From: Vogesella sp. LIG4
Lineage (GTDB): Bacteria > Pseudomonadota > Gammaproteobacteria > Burkholderiales > Chromobacteriaceae
DNA: 64,000 nt
NCBI RefSeq assembly: GCF_900090205.1
Contig: NZ_LT607802.1
Location: forward strand, 3,103,970 to 3,167,969
Direction of reading: 5' to 3'
The translations under genes were made by a program, and so were the position numbers. Positions within the stretch are counted from its first letter, which is position 1, and each line of letters starts with the position of its first letter. This document shows, in pieces, positions 34,258 to 42,721 of this stretch. The notes beneath the pieces were generated by a model. The model was not told the origin of the DNA and ran no database searches. It saw only the letters and a program-made list of their open reading frames with translations.

Positions 34258-34286
34258 TTGACGCTGCGTTTGGCGCTAAGTAGATT
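34258..34286 (+). promoter_or_regulatory. Strong sigma-70 promoter ahead of the small RNA candidate
   Basis: TTGACG (34258-34263) and TAGATT (34281-34286) with the ideal 17 bp spacer. It lies 22 bp after the ParA-like gene stop and is not followed by a coding start before the terminator. Confidence 0.65.
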
Positions 34287-34292
34287 GACAAG

Positions 34293-34366
34293 GTTTGTGT
34301 GCGAGCCCTGCGAGGCAAGCGCAGGAAGGATTGCAAGCGGAAGCCGGGTGGCTTCCGCTTTTTATT
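34293..34366 (+). ncRNA. Candidate small RNA or guaC leader/attenuator
   Basis: A transcript from the promoter above would run about 74 nt to a strong terminator. First hairpin CCTGCG/CGCAGG (34307-34325), then AGGAAGGA single-stranded linker, then an 11 bp terminator stem AAGCGGAAGCC / GGCTTCCGCTT (34335-34360) with T-run to 34366. Two GGA triplets in the linker could bind CsrA/RsmA. The terminator is 74 bp before guaC, so an alternative is a transcription attenuator of guaC. Confidence 0.6.
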
Positions 34367-34439
34367 TGGGGCCCCCTGTTTTATGTCGCTATTCCGGAAC
34401 GGCGGCATGCCACCCTGAATGCAATATGGAGCACACATC

Positions 34440-35390
34440 ATGTTCAAGAATGAACTCAATTACGGCGATGTTTATCTGGTTCCCAGAAAAACCGTCGTCG
34501 ACAGCCGCAAGGAATGCGATACCTCGGTGCAATTCGGGCCGCGCCGCTTCGACATGCCGCTGTATGCCTCCAATATGAAGAGCGTGGTTGATGCCGAAAC
34601 CTGCGAATACTTCGCCCGCCACGGCTGGTTCTACACCATGCACCGCTTCAACGTGGACACCGTCGGTTTCGTGCGTGATATGCAGGCCAAGGGCCTGTTC
34701 GCGTCGATCAGCATCGGTGTGAACGACGACACCCTGGAACAGTTGGCCGCATTGCGCGATGCCGGGCTGACGCCGGAATACATCACGCTGGATGTGGCCA
34801 ATGGCTGGTGCGTGAAGGCCGAGCGCATGATCCGCCAGGTCAAGCAGCAGTTTCCCGGCAGCTTCCTGATCGGCGGCAATATCGCCACTGCCGAGGCGGC
34901 GCGTGATCTGGAAGCCTGGGGCTGCGATGCCATCAAGGCCGGCATTGCCGGCGGTCGCGTGTGCATCACCAAGAACAAGACCGGCTTTCACCGCCCGATG
35001 ATCGCCACCGTGCGCGATTGCGCCGCCGCGGTGACCGTGCCGGTGATTGCCGATGGCGGCATCGTCGAGCACGGCGACGTGGCCAAGGCGCTGGCCTGCG
35101 GCGCCACCATGGTGATGGCCGGCTCACTGTTTGCCGGCTACGACGAGTCGGCCGGCGAAATCGTGGAAATCGGCGGCAAGCATTACAAGGAATACTTCGG
35201 CAGCGCCTCGCAGTTCAACAAGGGCGAATACAAGAACGTGGAAGGCAAGAAGATCCTGGTGGAGTACAAGGGCTCCATGGCGCGCGTGCTGGTGGAGTTG
35301 AAGGAAGACCTGCAGTCGTCGATCAGCTATGCCGGCGGCAGCACCGTGGCGGCACTGCGCGACGTCGAAATGATTGTCGTGGCGCGCTAG
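34440..35390 (+). CDS. guaC: GMP reductase
   Basis: 316 aa. It reduces GMP to IMP with NADPH in purine salvage. The catalytic Cys175 is in GGRVCITKNKTGFHRP; VPVIADGGIVEHGDVAKAL and the flap region AGSLFAGYDESAGE are diagnostic for the bacterial type. Tyr-Gly-Asp at the start (NELNYGDVYLVPRKTVV) is also typical. GGAG precedes the ATG at 34440. It is transcribed alone and ends at a hairpin-T-run terminator. A purine-responsive leader upstream is possible. Confidence 0.94.
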   Translation: MFKNELNYGDVYLVPRKTVVDSRKECDTSVQFGPRRFDMPLYASNMKSVVDAETCEYFARHGWFYTMHRFNVDTVGFVRDMQAKGLFASISIGVNDDTLEQLAALRDAGLTPEYITLDVANGWCVKAERMIRQVKQQFPGSFLIGGNIATAEAARDLEAWGCDAIKAGIAGGRVCITKNKTGFHRPMIATVRDCAAAVTVPVIADGGIVEHGDVAKALACGATMVMAGSLFAGYDESAGEIVEIGGKHYKEYFGSASQFNKGEYKNVEGKKILVEYKGSMARVLVELKEDLQSSISYAGGSTVAALRDVEMIVVAR

Positions 35391-35435
35391 GGGGCGGCGT
35401 GTCGTCGGTGCCGGCCCGGCGACGGGCTGCCTGAC

Positions 35436-35482
35436 GCGGGGCGGGGCACGCCGGGTGTGGCGCATCCGCCCCGCTTGTTTTT
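35436..35482 (+). terminator. Terminator of guaC
   Basis: GCGGGGCGG (35436-35444) pairs with CCGCCCCGC (35466-35474) around a loop that forms its own small hairpin, followed by TTGTTTTT. Confidence 0.75.
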
Positions 35483-35645
35483 GCGGGGCAATCGAACCAT
35501 TTCGTGTGTTAAATCAAGGCGGTTTTTGCTGTTGGCAAGTCGGCGGAGCTTGGCTATACCCAAGCCAAGTTCGGATTTGTGTAGGATGAGTTTGCATTGT
35601 TTGATAATCTTGATGCAGATGCCCAGCAATTGATAAGAAATCGTT

Positions 35646-37259
35646 ATGAAAATAAATATGCCGGTAACCGACAACGAGCGTTTTCTTGACCCCGCCCGCC
35701 CGATTGTCACCAAAACAGATCTCAAGGGCGCGATTACCTATGCCAACCGCGCTTTCATCGATATCAGTGGCTTTAGCGAAGAAGAATTGCTGGGCCGCAA
35801 TCACAATGTGGTGCGCCACCCGGATATGCCGCCAGAGGCGTTTGCCGACCTGTGGGACACCATCAAGGTAGGCAAACCATGGCGCGGCCTGGTGAAGAAC
35901 CGTTCCAAGAATGGCGACTTCTACTGGGTGGAAGCTTACGTTACCCCTATCAGCGAACATGGCAAGCTGGTGGGCTACATCTCGGTGCGCAGCACGCCCA
36001 AGCGCGACGAAATCGCCGCCGCCGAGGCGTTCTACAAGCAGCTGCGCGACAAACAGGCCAGCATGCCTTCCACGCTGAAGGCCATACAGAAACGCCCGGA
36101 CGCCGGACGTGCCGGCTTTGTGCTGACCGGCGTGTTCAGCGGCGGCATGCTGCTGGCTGCCGCGTGGCCGGGGCTGGGCGATCTGGTGCGGCAGATTGCC
36201 GGTGTCGGCTGTTTCATCGGCCTGAGCCTGGCGTCGTACTGGTGGCGCCGGCGCGAAAGCCTGGTGATGGCACGCATTCATGAAGGCTTCCTGACGCTGG
36301 GCGAAGGCCGGCTTGAGCAGCCGCTGCACACCCATCTTGGTGGCCAGCTGGGCGAGATGATGGATAGCCTCGAAGGCCTGCGCCTGCATCTGCGGGCACT
36401 GGTGGCCGACACCCTGTCTGCCGGCGGCATGACGTACGAGCAGGCCAAGCGACTGAGCCAGGAAGTGGAAAGCGTGGTGGCGCGCGCCCGCGAGCAGGGC
36501 GCCGGCCTGCAGCAGATCAGCGCCAGCATGGAAGAGATCAGCGGCACGGTGGAGCATGTCAGCACCATGGCCGAGCAGAGCGAGCAGGGGGCCGATGCCA
36601 CCCGCCAGGCAGCCACTACCGGTCAGGCCGTGATGGGGCTGGCGGCACGGGCGGCGGAGCAGGCGGTGGATTCCGTACATCGCTCCAAGACCGACCTGCA
36701 GCAGCTGGAACAGGCGATGGGCAAGATCAGCAATATGACCGAGCTGATTCACGAAATCGCCGAGCAGACCAACCTGCTGGCGCTGAACGCGGCCATCGAG
36801 GCGGCGCGCGCCGGCGAAACCGGCCGTGGTTTCGCCGTGGTGGCGGACGAGGTGCGCAAGCTGGCGGAACGCACCGCGCAAGCCACCGACGGTATTACCG
36901 AGACCGTGGGGCAGATCGTGTCGATCACCGAGGGGGTTAGCAATACCATGGACCAGTCGGTGACCGAGGTGGGGCACGTCAGCAACGAGATCCGCCAGGC
37001 CGCCGAGCACCTGCAGAACCTGCTGTCGGTTGCCGACCGGGCGCGGGAGTTTGCCCACTCGCTGGTGGAGCAGATGAACTCGCAGTCGGCATCCATGCAC
37101 CAGGTGGCGGCATCGGTGGAACAGTTGGCCGCATTGGGCGAGCAGAGTGTCTCCTCGGCGGATGCGGTGCTGGAAAGCTCGCATCACCTGGAGGGCGCTG
37201 CCTTCGACCTGGACAAGCTGACGCGGGACTACCGCAAGTGGCAGACCGCCCGGCGCTGA
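35646..37259 (+). CDS. PAS-containing methyl-accepting chemotaxis protein, Aer-like
   Basis: 537 aa. A PAS domain (about 15-125, [19 protein letters not shown] and [20 protein letters not shown]) lies at the N terminus without a periplasmic loop. Two closely spaced membrane segments follow (about 150-200), then a HAMP-free linker and the cytoplasmic signalling hairpin with [19 protein letters not shown] and [15 protein letters not shown]. This is the layout of Aer-type energy/redox sensors with FAD in PAS. No cheA/cheW is adjacent. A 10-mer copy lies near the C terminus in frame (Leu-Ala-Ala). Confidence 0.92.
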   Translation: MKINMPVTDNERFLDPARPIVTKTDLKGAITYANRAFIDISGFSEEELLGRNHNVVRHPDMPPEAFADLWDTIKVGKPWRGLVKNRSKNGDFYWVEAYVTPISEHGKLVGYISVRSTPKRDEIAAAEAFYKQLRDKQASMPSTLKAIQKRPDAGRAGFVLTGVFSGGMLLAAAWPGLGDLVRQIAGVGCFIGLSLASYWWRRRESLVMARIHEGFLTLGEGRLEQPLHTHLGGQLGEMMDSLEGLRLHLRALVADTLSAGGMTYEQAKRLSQEVESVVARAREQGAGLQQISASMEEISGTVEHVSTMAEQSEQGADATRQAATTGQAVMGLAARAAEQAVDSVHRSKTDLQQLEQAMGKISNMTELIHEIAEQTNLLALNAAIEAARAGETGRGFAVVADEVRKLAERTAQATDGITETVGQIVSITEGVSNTMDQSVTEVGHVSNEIRQAAEHLQNLLSVADRAREFAHSLVEQMNSQSASMHQVAASVEQLAALGEQSVSSADAVLESSHHLEGAAFDLDKLTRDYRKWQTARR

Positions 37260-37284
37260 ACCGGCAGGCAGCCTGACTGATGTG

Positions 37285-37317
37285 ACAAAGCCCTTGCGCA
37301 GTGCGCAAGGGCTTTGT
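37285..37317. terminator. Bidirectional terminator between the chemoreceptor and maoC-like gene
   Basis: ACAAAGCCCTTGCGCA (37285-37300) pairs with its complement at 37302-37317; T-tracts flank both sides. Confidence 0.85.
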
Positions 37318-37341
37318 TGTTTAGGCTGGTGCGAGCCGGTA

Positions 37342-37800
37342 TCAGCTGGCTGCCGGCTGGCGCAGGGGCACCCAGATGGCGGTTTCCAGTGACATCACTT
37401 CTTGCTGGTGCTGGTTGTGTGTGGTCCAGCGCAGCTTGACCACGCCGTAGTCCGGCTGCGAGGCGGAGGACTTGCCGGACAGCACTTCGATGCTGGCCCG
37501 TAGTATGTCGCCGGCACGGGTTGGCCGCGGCCAGCGCATCTTGTCCACGCCCATGCCCACCAGCCCGCCGGCCACGCTGCGGCCGAATTCGCTTTCCACC
37601 ACCAGGCGCATGCTCAGGCTGCTGGTATGCCAGCCGCTGGCAGCCAGACCCTGGAAAATGCTGCCCTGCGCCTTGCCGTCGTCCAGGTGGAAGTACTGCG
37701 GGTCGAACTGGCTGGCGAAGGCGTGGATGTCGTCAGCCTGTACCGTGGTGCTGTCGGTGGTGAAGCGCAGGCCGGGGGTGAGGTCTTCGAAATAGAGCAT
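37342..37800 (-). CDS. MaoC-family hydratase/dehydratase
   Basis: 152 aa hot-dog fold. The region FASQFDPQYFHLDD holds the Asp-His pair of R-specific enoyl hydratases, and SGWHTSSLSMRLVVES follows. The substrate is an acyl-CoA or related thioester. The start is 6 bp after the glnD stop, so it is part of the lptF-lptG-glnD transcription unit, which has no obvious metabolic link. Confidence 0.88.
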   Translation of the reverse strand: MLYFEDLTPGLRFTTDSTTVQADDIHAFASQFDPQYFHLDDGKAQGSIFQGLAASGWHTSSLSMRLVVESEFGRSVAGGLVGMGVDKMRWPRPTRAGDILRASIEVLSGKSSASQPDYGVVKLRWTTHNQHQQEVMSLETAIWVPLRQPAAS

Positions 37801-37806
37801 GGCGGT

Positions 37807-40377
37807 TCAGATACGCAGGGTGGTAATCAGGTCGTTTTCCAGGGCCAGCAGGGTCTTGTCGTCGCCCAGGTGCGAGGAAGAAAGCAGGAAGGAGTCTTCC
37901 ACCCGGCCGCCCAGGGTCATGATCTTGGCCGAATTCACGCTGACATGGTAGTCGGACAGGGTCTTGGCGATGCGAGCCAGCAGGCCGGGATAGTCGGCGG
38001 CGGTGATGGACAGCACGTAGTGCTTGCCCTTGTCGTCCGGGCGGATCATCACCTGCGCGCGCACCGGGAAGTGCTTCTGGTGCCGGTTCAGCCGGCCCTT
38101 GGGTGGCAGCTGCACCGGGTCGTGGCGCTGCAGGGTGGCGGCCAGCTCGAATTCGATGAAGTTGATCAGGTCGCGGTAGTTGCTGTCGTGGAACTCCGGC
38201 AGGAATACGTGGAAGGTGTCCAGCGCATAGTTGTGGCGCGTGGTGTAGATCTTGGCGTCCACGATGCTGTAGTTGTGGCGGCCGAGAAAGGCGCAGATGC
38301 GGGCGAACAGTTCCGGCTGGTCCGGGGTGTAGACCAGCAGTTGCAGCCCTTCCTTGTTGTCGTCCAGCAGCCGGGCGCGCACCACCGGCTCAGTGGTGTG
38401 CATGCAGCGGTTGAGCAGCCGGGTGTGCCAGGCAATTTCGCGCGGTTCGTGGCGCAGGAAGTACACGGTATCCAGCTGGGTCCAGAATGCCTGCTCGGCG
38501 GCTTCCGGCACGGTGTTGAGGCGCAGCAGCCGCCGCGCGGCAGACTTGCGCTCTTCCAGCTCGGAGGCAACGTCGATCTGTCCGCCGCGCGTCAGTGTGC
38601 GCAGCGTGGCGTGGTAGAGGTCTTCCAGCAGCTTGGCCTTCCAGGCGTTCCACACCTTGGGGCTGGTGCCGCGGATGTCGGCCACGGTGAGGATGTACAG
38701 TGCGGCCAACTTGCGAGGGTTGGCCGCAAGGTCGGCAAACTGCTGGATGGTGGCCGGGTCGTAGATGTCCTGCTTTTGCGCGATGCTGGACATGGTGAGG
38801 TGGTGCTGCACCAGCCACACCACCAGCTCGCGATCCTCGTCGGCCATGCCGTGGGTGTCGCAGAACTGCGCGGCATCGGCCATGCCCAGCTGCGAGTGAT
38901 CGCCGCCGCGGCCCTTGGCGATGTCGTGCAGCATGCCGGCGATGTACAACAGCTCCGGCTTGTCGAAATCGTTGAGCAGCCGCGACAGCAGCGGGTACTC
39001 GTGGTTGAACTCCGGCACCGCGAAGCGGCGCAGGTTGCGCACCACCATCAGGATGTGTTCGTCCACGGTGTAGACGTGGAACAGGTCGTGCTGCATCTGG
39101 CCGATGATGCGGCCAAAGGCCGGCCAGTACTTGCCCAGCACGCCGTACAGATTCATGCGCCGCAGCGTGCGGGTCAGGCCGCGGCCTTCGCGAAACAGCT
39201 GCATGAACAGCGCCAGGTTCTGCGGGTCGTGGCGGAAGCGTTCGTTGATCTGGCGGCGGGCGTGCCACAGCGCGCGCAGGGTGCGCGGTGCCATGCCGTT
39301 CAGGCAGTGATGCTGCATGTGCAGGAAAGCCTGCAGGATGGTGGCAGGCTCGCGCTCGAACACATCGTTGTCGTAGATGCCCAGCATGTTGTTGACGCTG
39401 TAGAAGTGCTCGTCCAGGCGCTGGGTGACACGCGGCACATCGCACAGCAGGCGCGCGCGCAGGTTGGGCAGCAGGATACCGTTGAGCTGGCTGACGTTCT
39501 TGGCCGATTTGTAGTACAGCTGCATCAGCTGCTCGCTGGCGCGCTTGGCCTTGTTGTCGGCGAGGCCGCCCATGGTGGCCACCTGCTGCTGCAGGTCGAA
39601 GATCAGCCGGTCTTCGCGGCGGCGCGCGGACAGGTGCAGGTCGATGCGGATCTGCTCCAGCTGGCGCTCGCTGTAGCGGATCAGCCGCGCTTCCGACGGG
39701 GTGAGTATCTCGTTGCGGGTCAGTGATTCCCAGTTGTGGCCCACGCCGATCGCCTTGCTGATCCACAGAATGGTGTGCAGGTCGCGCAGGCCGCCGGGGC
39801 TTTCCTTGACGTTGGGTTCCAGGTTGCTGGTAACGCCGAAGTGCTTGTTGTGGCGCTGCTGCTGTTCCAGCAGCTTGCCCTCCAGGAAGCGCAGCGGGTC
39901 GCGGTGTTTTTCCACCGCGGCGTTCAGCTGGTGGTACAGCGCCGGGTTGCCGGCCAGTAGGCGGTTTTCCAGCAGCGTGGTTTCCACGGTGATGTCCTGG
40001 CGCGACTCGCTCAGGCACTCCTGCACCGTACGTACGCTGTGGCCCACTTCCAGGCCGATGTCCCACATCGCACCGATGAATTCCTCGACAAAGCCGGACA
40101 GGCTCTGCGAGGTGGCTTCCGGCAGGAGCAGCAGCAGGTCGATGTCTGAGTGCGGGAACAGTTGGCCGCGGCCATAGCCGCCCACCGCCAGCAGCGCAGC
40201 GCGCTGGCCCATGCCGAGCACTTCCCAGGCGGAGCGGATGATGCTATCGACCAACTGCCCGTGGCGCAGCAGGTAATCGCGGGCGTTGCGTTGCTGCAGA
40301 TAGGCTGCGGCCAACGTTTCACGGCCCTGTTGCAGGGCCTGGCGCCAGCGCTTGCAGTGGTCGATACGCTCGTTCAT
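37807..40377 (-). CDS. glnD: Bifunctional uridylyltransferase/uridylyl-removing enzyme
   Basis: 856 aa PII modifying enzyme, the nitrogen-status sensor. The nucleotidyltransferase motif is GGYGRGQLFPHSDIDLLLL at about 66-84, and the HD hydrolase motif HDIAKGRGGDHS is near 478. Two C-terminal ACT domains follow. Length and order match GlnD. The start codon overlaps the lptG stop (ATGA). The gene contains an adjacent inverted pair of GTTGGCCGCA (38701-38728), read as AAN...LAA, and another copy at 40306. Confidence 0.95.
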   Translation of the reverse strand: MNERIDHCKRWRQALQQGRETLAAAYLQQRNARDYLLRHGQLVDSIIRSAWEVLGMGQRAALLAVGGYGRGQLFPHSDIDLLLLLPEATSQSLSGFVEEFIGAMWDIGLEVGHSVRTVQECLSESRQDITVETTLLENRLLAGNPALYHQLNAAVEKHRDPLRFLEGKLLEQQQRHNKHFGVTSNLEPNVKESPGGLRDLHTILWISKAIGVGHNWESLTRNEILTPSEARLIRYSERQLEQIRIDLHLSARRREDRLIFDLQQQVATMGGLADNKAKRASEQLMQLYYKSAKNVSQLNGILLPNLRARLLCDVPRVTQRLDEHFYSVNNMLGIYDNDVFEREPATILQAFLHMQHHCLNGMAPRTLRALWHARRQINERFRHDPQNLALFMQLFREGRGLTRTLRRMNLYGVLGKYWPAFGRIIGQMQHDLFHVYTVDEHILMVVRNLRRFAVPEFNHEYPLLSRLLNDFDKPELLYIAGMLHDIAKGRGGDHSQLGMADAAQFCDTHGMADEDRELVVWLVQHHLTMSSIAQKQDIYDPATIQQFADLAANPRKLAALYILTVADIRGTSPKVWNAWKAKLLEDLYHATLRTLTRGGQIDVASELEERKSAARRLLRLNTVPEAAEQAFWTQLDTVYFLRHEPREIAWHTRLLNRCMHTTEPVVRARLLDDNKEGLQLLVYTPDQPELFARICAFLGRHNYSIVDAKIYTTRHNYALDTFHVFLPEFHDSNYRDLINFIEFELAATLQRHDPVQLPPKGRLNRHQKHFPVRAQVMIRPDDKGKHYVLSITAADYPGLLARIAKTLSDYHVSVNSAKIMTLGGRVEDSFLLSSSHLGDDKTLLALENDLITTLRI

Positions 40378-41450
40378 CGTCGTTCCTGTCGCGATATGGC
40401 GACCAGACCCAGCCCGAGAAACAACAGCGTGGGCAGAGTGGCCGACACGATGGGATTCCAGTTGTACAGCAAACCCATGTGCCCGAACAGGCGGTTGCTG
40501 AAGTGGAAGGCAATGCCGATGCAGATGCCGGTGAACAGCTTGATGCCCAGGTCGTTATGGCGGCCGTTCACCGGGGTGAACGCCAGCGCCACCATGGCCA
40601 TCGAGATACAGGCCAGCGGGTAGAACAGCTTGCCCCACAGCGCAATCTCGTAGCGCTGGGTCTTCTGGCTGTTGCTGCGCAGGTGGTCGATGTACTGCAT
40701 CAGGTCCAGTGCCGACATCTGTTCCGGCACTACCAGCAGCACGGACAGCAGTTCCGGCTGCAGGATGGACTGCCAGCGGGTTTCCGTGATGCGGGCAACC
40801 TTGACGCCGCTGTCGCTGATGTCGGACTGGCGCACGTTCTGCAGCTGCCACTGTTTTTCCCTGGCCAGGTAGATGGCGCGCTCCGCCACGCGGGTGCGGG
40901 TCAGCCGGTAGTCCGGGTCGTGGGTGTAGATGCGCACGCCCAGCAGGGTGTTGTCCGGTAGCATCTCGCTGATGTTGATGAAGTTGTTGTCATCCTTCAC
41001 CCACAGGCCGGAGCGGAACTCCTGCGCCACCAGCGAGTGGGTGGCGTTGAGCTTGATGCGCTCGGCGGCCTGCTCTGCGGAAGGCGCGCCGTACTCGCCG
41101 AGGAACAGTGCGAAGATGGCCATCAGCGCGCCGAACAGCAGCTTGGTGCTGGCGATGTTGCGCAGCGATACGCCGCTGGTGCGGATGGCGGTGTACTCGG
41201 AGCTGCTGGACAGCTGCGACATGGCCACCATGGCGCCAATCAATACCGCCAGCGGCATCAGCTCGTAGGCATGCCCCGGTGCCTGCAGCAGCACATACAG
41301 CAGCAGGGTGGAGGAATCGAAGCTGCCCTTGCCGAGGCTGGGCAGCTCGCCGATGGCGTCGAAAAAGCCGTACAGCGCCAGCAGGCTCACCAGCACGAAC
41401 AGGGTGGCGGCGGTAAAGCGGCGCAGCAGATAGTTGCGGATGATGCTCAT
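40374..41450 (-). CDS. lptG: LPS export permease LptG
   Basis: 358 aa inner-membrane permease of the LptB2FG exporter that hands LPS to the LptC-A-D bridge. About six membrane helices flank a periplasmic beta-jellyroll region (YLAREKQWQLQNVRQSDI). The N terminus SIIRNYLLRRFTAATLFVL is typical. The start overlaps the lptF stop and its stop overlaps the glnD start (4 bp each). Confidence 0.93.
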   Translation of the reverse strand: MSIIRNYLLRRFTAATLFVLVSLLALYGFFDAIGELPSLGKGSFDSSTLLLYVLLQAPGHAYELMPLAVLIGAMVAMSQLSSSSEYTAIRTSGVSLRNIASTKLLFGALMAIFALFLGEYGAPSAEQAAERIKLNATHSLVAQEFRSGLWVKDDNNFINISEMLPDNTLLGVRIYTHDPDYRLTRTRVAERAIYLAREKQWQLQNVRQSDISDSGVKVARITETRWQSILQPELLSVLLVVPEQMSALDLMQYIDHLRSNSQKTQRYEIALWGKLFYPLACISMAMVALAFTPVNGRHNDLGIKLFTGICIGIAFHFSNRLFGHMGLLYNWNPIVSATLPTLLFLGLGLVAISRQERR

Positions 41451-42556
41451 GTCGACTGTCTTTGCAGCAGGTTCTTCAGGCGTTGCAGCATGGGCCGCGC
41501 CGGACGGTTGTAGTAGCGCAGCAGCAGCACTGCCAGTGCCAGCATCACCAGGTGCGCCGGCAGAATGCCCAGCGAGCTGGCGATCTTGCCGCTGTTGATG
41601 GCGCTGCGCAGCGACCACAACAGGTTCTGGTACAGCAGGTAGGCGCCCAGCGCGAACACCAGGTTGTAGGCATGGCCCTGGCGCGGGTTGTAGTAGCTCA
41701 GCGGCACCGCCAGCAGCGCCAGCACCAGGCCGCCCAGCGGCATGGAAAAGCGCCAGGCCAGCTCGGCCCGGTCGGACGGGTTGTCGCTGTGCAGCAGTTC
41801 CAGCGTGGACTTGCCGTCGCTGTTCACCGGCGGGTGGATCAGCCTGGCCGCTTCAACCATCTTCAGGGTGTAGCGCTTGAATTCCATCACCTCGTAGTTG
41901 GCGCTGCCCGGCTCGCCGATGTAGCGGCGACCGTCCTTCAGCATCAGCACGCGGTTGCCGTCTTCGTCGTAGCTTACCTGGCCTTCCTTGGCGAAGATCG
42001 ACGACACTTGGCCACGGGTAGTGATCTGCAGGAACACATTGCGCGTAGCGCCGGACAGCACCGAGTAGCTTTCAATGAAATACACCCGCTCGCCGTTGCC
42101 GGATTCCTTGAACACGCCGGGTGCCAGCGCGGTCATGTCCTCGCGCTGCTTCATGGTTTCGGCGTATTCCTTGCTGCGCTGCGCGGCCCACGGGCCGACC
42201 ATGGTGGTGCCCACCGCCACCAGCACGCACAGCGGCAGGGCGAAGCGCAGCACCGGTGCCACCCAGTCGGTGAGCGACTTGCCGCTGGCCATCCATACCG
42301 CCATTTCCTGCTCGCGCCACATGCGGGTCAGCACCACGATGACACTGACAAAAATCGTCAGGATCATCAGCAGCGGAAAGAAGCCGATCGACCAGAAACC
42401 GACCATGGCAAAAATCGCGTCACTGGCAATCAGGCCCTGGGCTGCGCGCCCCAGCATGTTGATTGTCTGGGTGGAGAGCAAAATAGCAAATAAAATGGAA
42501 AAAACACCGATACTGGTATAAGTCAGCTCTCGGTTGAGGCTTTTTCGAAAAAGCAT
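41447..42556 (-). CDS. lptF: LPS export permease LptF
   Basis: 369 aa, the partner of LptG with the same architecture: N-terminal FRKSLNRELTYTSIGVFSIL, periplasmic domain in the middle (VYFIESYSVLSGATRNVFLQ), and C-terminal helices (SMPLGGLVLALLAVPLSYYNPRQGHAYNLV). First gene of lptF-lptG-glnD-maoC; divergent from pepA, as is common in proteobacteria. The promoters must lie in the 165 bp to pepA. Confidence 0.93.
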   Translation of the reverse strand: MLFRKSLNRELTYTSIGVFSILFAILLSTQTINMLGRAAQGLIASDAIFAMVGFWSIGFFPLLMILTIFVSVIVVLTRMWREQEMAVWMASGKSLTDWVAPVLRFALPLCVLVAVGTTMVGPWAAQRSKEYAETMKQREDMTALAPGVFKESGNGERVYFIESYSVLSGATRNVFLQITTRGQVSSIFAKEGQVSYDEDGNRVLMLKDGRRYIGEPGSANYEVMEFKRYTLKMVEAARLIHPPVNSDGKSTLELLHSDNPSDRAELAWRFSMPLGGLVLALLAVPLSYYNPRQGHAYNLVFALGAYLLYQNLLWSLRSAINSGKIASSLGILPAHLVMLALAVLLLRYYNRPARPMLQRLKNLLQRQST

Positions 42557-42721
42557 AAAAAGAGGCCCGTTTTGACAATGTGTCTAGAGGGTAGTGATAA
42601 TTGGAAAGGTTTCAACGATTGATTGCCGGCCAGGAAACAAGGCATGGCGGGCCGGTTCCGGCTGGGCCACAAGCCTGAGGAATGCGCCTTGCAGAACCCA
42701 ATACACATGGTGGAGCGTCCT

